Below, piece after piece: positions 1 to 5,062 of a stretch of 5,062 bases of DNA. Origin of the DNA: Vulcanimicrobiota bacterium. GTDB taxonomy: Bacteria; Vulcanimicrobiota; Vulcanimicrobiia; Vulcanimicrobiales; Vulcanimicrobiaceae. The position numbers and the translations under genes are program-made. A model generated the notes under the pieces. That model saw nothing but the letters and a program-made list of their open reading frames with translations. It searched no databases and was not told where the DNA came from. Location of the stretch: contig JABCZE010000150.1 of NCBI GenBank assembly GCA_013289785.1, positions 1 to 5,062 of the forward strand, written 5' to 3'. Within the stretch, counting starts at the first letter, position 1; every line of letters begins with the position of its first letter.

Positions 1-171
1 AATGTAGTTGGAGCTCGCGCCGCTGCCGCTCCCTGTGGCCGTCGAGAGCCAAGACGGCACCGCGCCGCCCGTTGTGGCGCTACTCGAGCCGCCGGCGCAC
101 GCCGTGATGCCCAGCGCGGCGATTAGGGCAGCGCCGAAAGCGCGAACGAAGCTCGATTTAAAACGCTCCAC
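1..171 (-). CDS. Secreted lipoprotein, N-terminal fragment, runs off the window
   Basis: This frame is open from a GTG at 171 to the window edge, giving 57 residues with no stop; the C-terminal part lies outside. The N-terminus is a classic lipoprotein signal peptide: a basic n-region (ERFKSSFVR, residues 2-10), a hydrophobic core (FGAALIAALG, 12-21) and the lipobox I-T-A-C with the lipidated Cys at residue 25. After the Cys comes a flexible Gly/Ser/Ala/Thr-rich tether (about residues 26-55). There is no Asp at +2, so in a diderm cell outer-membrane sorting would be expected. The start is uncertain: GTG at 171 has a GGGG stretch 4 bases upstream, while an in-frame TTG at 186 would overlap the permease stop as TTGA and add five residues (starting MKRGY). 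It lies directly downstream of the permease and is probably co-transcribed. The mature domain is not visible, so no function can be given; a solute-binding protein is only one of several possibilities. Confidence 0.8.
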   Translation of the reverse strand, partial: MERFKSSFVRAFGAALIAALGITACAGGSSSATTGGAVPSWLSTATGSGSGASSNYI

Positions 172-182
172 GTAGCCCCGTT

Positions 183-1715
183 TCAATGAGGGCCTGCGCC
201 CATGCCTCCAGCGCGATCGGGGCGCGCGATCGCCTGGTAGATCGCGCCGGCGCCCACGATGACGAACATCACTCCGAGCGTGACCCAGCCATAGTTGAAG
301 ACCGCGCGGCCACTCGAGAGCGAACTCGGCCAGACGATGTTCAGCAGCATCAGCAGCAGGTAAAGACCGCCGGCGATCGTGACGGGCACACCCCAGGCGC
401 CGAGCGTGAAGACTCCGCTCGGCCGCCAGCCGCGCCGCCGGGCAACGAGTGCGCCGAAGACGGTGAGGAAGAAGGCGAGATAGATGCCCGACGTTGCGAA
501 CGAGACCAGCGCGTACAGCGCGTTGACGTTGGCCGGGTAGTCGAACCACAGAATATGCACCGGCTTGCTCGGATTGATCAGCACCAGCAACAAGAAGAGG
601 AAGGGAACGATCGTTCCCACCAGGATCGCGTTGACCGGCGTCTGGTGGCGCGGCGAGATCGTTCGTATCCGTGCGCTCAAGGGAAGCGCGCCGTCGCGCG
701 CCAGCGCAAACGCGACGCGCGCGCCGGCGCCTTGCACGGCCGTGCCACAGCTGAAGAACGCCACGACGATCATCACCAGGAAGAAGTCCGCTAGCCAACC
801 CGGCAGAACGGTGAGCACGCTGCTGACGCCGCCGCTAACGGCGCCGGCGATGCCGGTCGCCGGCGTCGCGAGAAGCAGACCGAGGACTAAGACGAAGGAT
901 GCGATGCCGCCATAAAGCAGCGCGTTTCGCATGGCCTTGGGCACCTGTCGAGCCGCGTCGATCGTCTCTTCGGAGATGTCGCCCGCCGATTCGAAGCCGA
1001 AGAAGATGTAGACGTTGGCGAGAACGGCGACCAGCGCCGCGCCGGTCCACCAGTGGCCGCCGAAGTCCAGGCCGAGCGGATTGCTCTTGAGATGCTCGAC
1101 GTTTTGCGTCGAGAAAATAAAACTCCAGTGTTGGTGAAAGCCGAAAATCGCGAGTGCGGCAAAGACGCCGAACGTCCCGATGGTTTCGACGTAGACGCCG
1201 AAGCGCGCCACGCGGCCCATGATCTTAGCGCCGACGGAGTTGGCGATCGCGGATAAGACGATAATTGCGCCGGTGATGACGAAGATCGTCACGTGACTTG
1301 CGGGATCGAGATGCGTTCGAAACCAGATATTCGAGAGCGAGGTAACGTAGCCGACGGCGCCCGAGTCGACGGACGCGACGGTCGCAAGCAGTGCGAAACC
1401 GTAGATCCAACCGATGAACCAGCCGTAGCGCGGTCCCACGCTGTACTTGCCGTACTGGTAGAGCGCGCCGGAGAGCGGGTACTCGCTCGCGAGCTCGCCG
1501 AAAACCAATGCGACCGGCATCATCAGACCCACGACGATCGGAATCGTCCAGATATAACGCGGACCGCCCGTACCCAGACCCAGCGCGTAGAGCGAGTACA
1601 CGCCGACCATCGGGCTCAAGTAGCTGAAGGCCACCGCGAAGTTGTCGAAGAGCGAAAGAACTCTCGAAAGCTCTTGGCGGTAGCCGAGTGCGGCGAGGCG
1701 ACCGCCGTCGTTCAC
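183..1715 (-). CDS. APC-superfamily amino acid permease (12 TM)
   Basis: The product is a predicted inner-membrane secondary transporter of the amino acid-polyamine-organocation superfamily, about 510 residues, the usual size. The N-terminal region around residues 16-40 (LSRVLSLFDNFAVAFSYLSP) is the typical first helix of the family. GELASEYPLSGALY (73-86) matches the conserved A-E-L-A-S-x-x-P-x-(S/A)-G-x-x-Y signature. FGFESAGDISEET (239-251) matches the G-F-(D/E)-x-x-x-x-x-x-E-E-T motif of helix 6 and the following loop, and FALARDGALP (336-345) matches the R-D-(G/K)-x-(L/F)-P motif. About 12 hydrophobic segments can be counted. The motif pattern is closest to the amino acid/choline/GABA-type branch; the substrate cannot be read from sequence and could be an amino acid, GABA or an amine. 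The frame is open upstream to 1829, but I place the start at GTG 1715: it overlaps the glycosyltransferase stop as GTGA, has GGAAG five bases upstream, and the 38 extra residues are Arg-rich sequence unlike the family. Confidence 0.9.
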   Translation of the reverse strand: MNDGGRLAALGYRQELSRVLSLFDNFAVAFSYLSPMVGVYSLYALGLGTGGPRYIWTIPIVVGLMMPVALVFGELASEYPLSGALYQYGKYSVGPRYGWFIGWIYGFALLATVASVDSGAVGYVTSLSNIWFRTHLDPASHVTIFVITGAIIVLSAIANSVGAKIMGRVARFGVYVETIGTFGVFAALAIFGFHQHWSFIFSTQNVEHLKSNPLGLDFGGHWWTGAALVAVLANVYIFFGFESAGDISEETIDAARQVPKAMRNALLYGGIASFVLVLGLLLATPATGIAGAVSGGVSSVLTVLPGWLADFFLVMIVVAFFSCGTAVQGAGARVAFALARDGALPLSARIRTISPRHQTPVNAILVGTIVPFLFLLLVLINPSKPVHILWFDYPANVNALYALVSFATSGIYLAFFLTVFGALVARRRGWRPSGVFTLGAWGVPVTIAGGLYLLLMLLNIVWPSSLSSGRAVFNYGWVTLGVMFVIVGAGAIYQAIARPDRAGGMGAGPH

Positions 1716-3238
1716 GGATGCTTCCGAAAGTCGTAGACGTAGATCGAGTAGCCGATCCTTGCGTCGGGCACCTGCGCGCGCAGCCAGCCCCAGGTCGGTC
1801 CCGCAATCGCCGGGCCGCCGTACAGCCACGTGACGCTAACCGCGACCACGCAGTCGAGCTTGGAAACATTGCCGGGGTTGACGTAGCCGGGCCACGGCAA
1901 CTGATTGATGCCGTAGTAGAACGGATAGGCCGTTCCAAAATATGCAGTGCAGGCGCCGCGGATTCCGTGCGCCTGCAAATATGCCTTGAGCTTCTTGGTG
2001 TCTTGCCCCCAGTCGATGTTCGAGTCGAGCAGGTAGCGCGGTCCTTGCGCCGGACCGCCGGCAATCGCATTGAAGAATGCCAGATAGTTCGGATAGACCA
2101 TCGCCGATTCGGCGACGAGCAACGCCAGGCAGGCAGCAACGGCCCAACGCCATTGCGGCAGCGGCACGTTAAGCGCGACAAACGCGTAGAGCAGCGGATA
2201 GATCGGGAGTAGAATGCGGATACCGAGGTCGATCGGCGAGGCGACGCACACGATGGCATAGAGCGTCGCCGGAAGCAGCAGCACGAGTGAATCCGGCGCC
2301 AAGCGCTTCCGGCGAACGATTGCGACGACCGTCAGCGCGATCAGAACGAAGACCGCTATCGGAGTCTTTAGCGCCGCAACCGCAGGATAAAAGTACCAGT
2401 GCCCATGACGAAACGTCGACCCAAAGAGGTAGGCGAGCTGCCCGCCTCTGGCGTGATCCAGCGAGTCCTGCAGAACGTCGTGATAACGGTAAATTTCGCC
2501 GTGATAGAGGACGACCACGGTCGCAAACGCCGCCAGTGCAGTTATTACCGCGCCGCGAGCCAGCGAGCGACCTTCGGGCGGCCGCGAGAAGGCGATAAGT
2601 GCCGCCGCGGGCACGAGCAGAACTCCCGATAGTTTCGTGCCTATCGCAAGGCCGAGCGCACAGCCTGCGATCGCATAGCCGGCGGGCCTTCCGAGCCGCA
2701 TGGCGCGATTCCACAAGACGACGGTGAGAAAGAAGAAGAATGCCAAGTAGAAGTCGTTGGTCGCATAGCGCCCGTGCGCGATGATGTTTGGGTCGAAGGC
2801 AAAGGGAATCAGCGCCACGATTGCCGCGAGCGGGCCGGCTCGGCGCCTCACCCACAACGCGACGGCGAGGCCAAAGAGCAACGTGACAAATATCGTGACG
2901 CTGCGGGAGGCTAACAGAATCGTGTCGGCGGGCAGACGATTCTGGTAGAGAAAGCGCGCTCCGAAGGCATACTCGTTGGCTTTTTGCCACGCCGGATCGT
3001 CGAGCGGCAGCGCTACGTCGAGGAAAAGCAGCGGAACTGCCACCAGCAGCTTGGCCAGCGGCGGATGCTCGGGGTTGAGCCGAAAATCGCCGGTCTTCCA
3101 ATACGTGTAGCCGGCGGAGATATAGACGGCTTCGTCGTACGTCTGCGCTTCTTGGCGGATCGAGGTGATTTGCAGCAACGCCACCGTTGCCAGAATCAGC
3201 GCGACGATGCCGCAGAAAAGCGCGGTCGACAGACGCAC
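1712..3238 (-). CDS. PMT/ArnT-like membrane glycosyltransferase (GT39/GT83-type)
   Basis: This is a 508-residue polytopic membrane protein of the GT-C fold, which transfers a sugar from a polyprenyl-phosphate donor to a protein, lipid or glycan on the outer face of the membrane. TYDEAVY (33-39), just after the first helix, carries the acidic D35-E36 pair expected for the catalytic first extracytoplasmic loop; NPEHPPLAK (55-63) is the H-P-P-L motif of the family. HGRYATNDFYLAF (155-167) supplies a second conserved Asp (162). Further family-like blocks are GTKLSG (200-205), HWYFYPAVAALKTP (280-293) and LGIRILLPIYPLLY (338-351). The C-terminal soluble part contains DSNIDWGQDTKKLKAYL (405-421), a hallmark of many bacterial PMT_2-type proteins. 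About 11 hydrophobic segments are visible. The start is GTG at 3238, 7 bases after the preceding stop, with no good Shine-Dalgarno, so coupling or re-initiation is likely. The stop overlaps the next start by 4 bases. Donor and acceptor are unknown. Confidence 0.88.
   Translation of the reverse strand: MRLSTALFCGIVALILATVALLQITSIRQEAQTYDEAVYISAGYTYWKTGDFRLNPEHPPLAKLLVAVPLLFLDVALPLDDPAWQKANEYAFGARFLYQNRLPADTILLASRSVTIFVTLLFGLAVALWVRRRAGPLAAIVALIPFAFDPNIIAHGRYATNDFYLAFFFFLTVVLWNRAMRLGRPAGYAIAGCALGLAIGTKLSGVLLVPAAALIAFSRPPEGRSLARGAVITALAAFATVVVLYHGEIYRYHDVLQDSLDHARGGQLAYLFGSTFRHGHWYFYPAVAALKTPIAVFVLIALTVVAIVRRKRLAPDSLVLLLPATLYAIVCVASPIDLGIRILLPIYPLLYAFVALNVPLPQWRWAVAACLALLVAESAMVYPNYLAFFNAIAGGPAQGPRYLLDSNIDWGQDTKKLKAYLQAHGIRGACTAYFGTAYPFYYGINQLPWPGYVNPGNVSKLDCVVAVSVTWLYGGPAIAGPTWGWLRAQVPDARIGYSIYVYDFRKHP
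1721..1725 (-). promoter_or_regulatory. Probable ribosome binding site of the permease
   Basis: GGAAG lies 5 bases before the GTG at 1715, inside the last codons of the glycosyltransferase. Together with the 4-base GTGA stop/start overlap it supports the internal start over the longer open frame and suggests translational coupling. The match to anti-Shine-Dalgarno is moderate, not perfect. Confidence 0.45.
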
Positions 3239-3245
3239 GCCTAGC

Positions 3246-3899
3246 TTACGTTGGAGGCGGGCGAAGCGCTCTCGTTCGCCAGTTGTAGCGAATCGCCAAC
3301 ATGCGTATCAGGAACGTCAAAACGATAGCGATCCAAGCAGAGTCAGTTGCGCTCAAACTCGTCAGTTCTTGAAGTCCGACGAAGACGATGGCACCAGCCA
3401 ACGCCGCGATCGCGAGCAACTGGCCCGGCAGCATCCAAATTGCGTTGGTCAAAACGTCGCGAAGAAGGCCGCCGCCAACGCCATTGACGACGCCGATAAA
3501 GACGGCCGAGGGAGCGCCCAACCCCATTGCGAGCGACATTTGAGCGCCGACGCAGGCGTAGGCTCCGAGGCCGAGCGCGTCGACACTGTTCGAAAGCGTT
3601 CGCCAAAGCAGCGTCGGCCTGCGGCCGCCGGCCCAAACGCCGATGGCGCCCCCTACCGCCGCGCCCACCAATACCGTGATCAGATACATCGGGCCGCGCA
3701 CCGCGACCGGCGGCCCGTGCTGTAAGAAGATGCCGTCGCGTAACAGGCCGCCGCCGAGTGCGGAGACGAATGCCATCACGAAGATGCCGGTGTAATCGTA
3801 TCCGCGGCGCACGCCCATCGCCGCTCCGGTTACCGCCCAAATGAACGTTGCGCCGACGTCGAAGAAGACCGGCAGCGCAAACTCAGGCCGTGGGGTCAA
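3246..3899 (-). CDS. TRIC-family / UPF0126 membrane protein (YadS/YicG-like)
   Basis: This 217-residue protein has the full length and internal two-fold repeat of the bacterial TRIC family (Gly_transporter domain pair). Repeat one is about residues 11-92 and repeat two about 100-180, each with three helices, followed by a seventh helix (about 188-204). Each repeat carries the diagnostic kinked-helix motif G-G-G-x-x-R-D: GGGLLRDG at 49-56 and GGGLLRDV at 142-149. DALGLGAYACVGAQ (107-120) and the basic C-terminus RYNWRTRAL (204-212) also fit. Prokaryotic members form trimeric potassium-permeable channels, and E. coli relatives have been linked to glycine uptake; which role applies here cannot be decided. 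The start is a TTG at 3899 that overlaps the end of the amidohydrolase by 17 bases, with only a weak purine-rich upstream stretch (GGACGAAAGA). No better in-frame ATG or GTG exists before the first helix, so the N-terminus is probable but not certain. Confidence 0.88.
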   Translation of the reverse strand: MTPRPEFALPVFFDVGATFIWAVTGAAMGVRRGYDYTGIFVMAFVSALGGGLLRDGIFLQHGPPVAVRGPMYLITVLVGAAVGGAIGVWAGGRRPTLLWRTLSNSVDALGLGAYACVGAQMSLAMGLGAPSAVFIGVVNGVGGGLLRDVLTNAIWMLPGQLLAIAALAGAIVFVGLQELTSLSATDSAWIAIVLTFLIRMLAIRYNWRTRALRPPPT

Positions 3900-5062
3900 T
3901 CTTTCGTCCGTTCACCCAGGTCTGTGAGACTTTGACGTCCCCGAGTTTGGCTGGGTCGACCTTGCGCGGGTCGTCTTCCAGGATCGTGAGGTCGGCATAC
4001 TTCCCTGCCTCGAGCGAGCCGAGTTTATCGCCCATTCCACAGTGTGAGGCCGCGACGACCGTCATCCCTTTGAGTGCCGCCTCGATTGCGACGCTTTGCT
4101 GCGCACCGATGACGGAACCGTCGATCGAGCAGATCCTCGCAACCGCCGTACCGATCTCGCGCAGCGGCGCCACCGGCGAGCACGGGCAATCGCTGTGAAT
4201 CGAAAACGGGATGCCGCTCGCGAGGAAATCGCCGGCCGGGTAAACGTTGCCGGCGCGCTGCGCTCCGAAGATTTGGTCGCGGTAGGCCGCGCCGTAGTAG
4301 TAGAGGTTGTTCATGAGGTAGCTCGGCTGCACGCCCAGCTTCTTCATTCGCGCGATCTGCTCGGGGCGCGCTTGCGGGCAGTGCTCGATTCGGTTGATGC
4401 CGGTCGGCGGCTCCGAACTCGAGCCGTAAGCTGCTTCGATCGCGTCGAGTGCCATCTCCAGCGATGCGTCGCCATTGCAGTGGATCGAGACGGGCCATCC
4501 CGCGTTCTTGACTTGCAGTACCAGCTCGTTGAGTTTGTCGACGGTATAGTTAGCCGCACCCCGGCTGGCTGAGTTGAGATATGGCTGGCTTTGAAAAGCA
4601 CTCTCCTGCTGGGGCGAACCGTCGGCGACGATCTTCACGGCGTAGAACGAAAGCAGACTGCCCGGGATCTCGAGCGCCGACGCGCCCGGCTTGCCGTAGG
4701 ACGCCAAAAACTGCATCGTTTGATCCAAGTAGTCGACCATGGGACTCACGCTGTAGCGAACGGGCGAGTGCGCCGTAATCGCCTTGTAGCCTTCGAAGAC
4801 GTCGGGCGTCTGCGCGAATGCGCCGGCTTCGTGAACCATCGTGATGCCCAACGCCGCCGAGCCGTATAAGAACGCGGTCATCGACTCCGCGATCAGCTCG
4901 GGCGTCAACTTCGGAAAACCGCCGAGGAACTTCATCAGTGCCGGCATCTCCTGGATCATGCCGTCCTGCACGCCGTTCGCATCGACGCCGAAGTAACCGC
5001 CGCCGGAGAGTTCGCGCGTCGTCGGGCCGATCCCGGAGGCCTCGAAGGCGGCCCGGTTTCCC
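3883..5062 (-). CDS. YtcJ-like amidohydrolase (Amidohydro_3), 5' end outside window
   Basis: This is a metal-dependent amidohydrolase of the YtcJ/AepA type, which hydrolyses amide or cyclic-amide bonds; the substrate is not predictable. About 392 C-terminal residues are visible (family usually about 530-580), numbered here from the first full codon at 5061. A GTG at 4971 opens a long frame but is not the true start: the reading frame continues unbroken to the window edge and the extra residues (NRAAFEASGIGP, 2-13; a Gly-rich turn at 20-25) match the family's substrate-domain region. Visible metal-site candidates are K143 in VKIVADGS (likely carbamylated lysine), H194 in SIHCNGD, H227 in RIEHCPQ and D291 in HSDCP; the N-terminal H-x-H pair would lie outside. 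GSLEAGKYADLTILEDDP (348-365) and VKVSQTWVNGRKI (376-388) are the typical C-terminal composite beta-domain. Its end overlaps the TRIC gene start. It is probably cytoplasmic, but any signal peptide would be out of view. Confidence 0.9.
   Translation of the reverse strand, partial: GNRAAFEASGIGPTTRELSGGGYFGVDANGVQDGMIQEMPALMKFLGGFPKLTPELIAESMTAFLYGSAALGITMVHEAGAFAQTPDVFEGYKAITAHSPVRYSVSPMVDYLDQTMQFLASYGKPGASALEIPGSLLSFYAVKIVADGSPQQESAFQSQPYLNSASRGAANYTVDKLNELVLQVKNAGWPVSIHCNGDASLEMALDAIEAAYGSSSEPPTGINRIEHCPQARPEQIARMKKLGVQPSYLMNNLYYYGAAYRDQIFGAQRAGNVYPAGDFLASGIPFSIHSDCPCSPVAPLREIGTAVARICSIDGSVIGAQQSVAIEAALKGMTVVAASHCGMGDKLGSLEAGKYADLTILEDDPRKVDPAKLGDVKVSQTWVNGRKIDPTA

Noticed and set aside
186..794. 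A 202-residue plus-strand open frame antisense to the permease
   Set aside because: It is extremely rich in Arg, Glu, Asp, Gln and His, the expected reverse complement of a hydrophobic membrane-protein gene.
1688..2212. A 174-residue plus-strand open frame antisense to the glycosyltransferase
   Set aside because: Its composition is Arg/Asp/Val-rich, mirroring the GC-biased codons of the gene opposite; no domain or ribosome binding site supports it.
1225..2259. A 344-residue minus-strand open frame overlapping the permease and the glycosyltransferase
   Set aside because: It is Arg/Ser-rich, low in hydrophobic structure and spans two well-recognised genes in another frame; a high-GC frame shadow.
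3165..3725. A 186-residue plus-strand open frame antisense to the TRIC-family gene
   Set aside because: It is charged, low-complexity sequence with no recognisable motif, while the opposite strand has two clear G-G-G-x-x-R-D repeats.
3883..4971. A complete 362-residue amidohydrolase starting at GTG 4971
   Set aside because: The frame stays open to the window edge, the upstream residues match the YtcJ family, and such a start would leave out the N-terminal metal-binding H-x-H, so the gene is 5'-truncated by the window rather than short.
1..5062. CRISPR array, insertion sequence, tRNA/rRNA, toxin-antitoxin or defence module
   Set aside because: Reading both strands I saw no direct repeat array, terminal inverted repeats, transposase motif or RNA gene; coding sequence accounts for nearly all of the window.

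Overview
The window is a dense, entirely minus-strand gene cluster from a moderately high-GC bacterium. Reading 5' to 3' on the minus strand (high to low coordinates), the order is: the C-terminal part of a YtcJ-like amidohydrolase (running in from beyond 5062), a small TRIC/YadS-YicG-family membrane protein, a PMT/ArnT-like integral membrane glycosyltransferase, a 12-helix APC-superfamily amino acid permease, and the first 57 codons of a secreted lipoprotein that runs off at position 1. Essentially every base is coding and there is no gene-free stretch longer than about 11 bases.

The junctions are tight: a 17-base overlap (amidohydrolase/TRIC, if its TTG start is right), a 7-base gap (TRIC/glycosyltransferase), a 4-base GTGA stop/start overlap (glycosyltransferase/permease), and an 11-base gap or a 4-base TTGA overlap (permease/lipoprotein). 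I see no promoter or terminator between genes, so the simplest reading is one polycistronic unit with translational coupling. Its promoter would lie upstream of 5062. None of the four start codons inside the window is ATG (TTG, GTG, GTG, and GTG or TTG).

Taxonomy can only be guessed. The GC-rich codons, the non-ATG starts and a lipoprotein with a lipobox followed by a Gly/Ser-rich tether suit many under-described bacterial phyla as well as Actinobacteria or Proteobacteria. My loose impression is a soil lineage such as Candidatus Eremiobacterota, but nothing in the sequence proves it.

Functionally, the amidohydrolase (probable hydrolysis of an N-acyl, amide or cyclic amide compound), the TRIC-family protein (cation channel or glycine carrier) and the APC permease could form a small amine/amino-acid salvage module. 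The glycosyltransferase and lipoprotein point to the cell envelope. This linkage is inference from gene order only. I found no CRISPR array, mobile element, RNA gene, toxin-antitoxin or defence signature. All four well-visible genes belong to recognisable families, so the window looks largely ordinary; its most distinctive points are the run of non-ATG coupled starts, the cysteines beside the predicted metal ligands of the amidohydrolase, and the unidentified lipoprotein at the edge.
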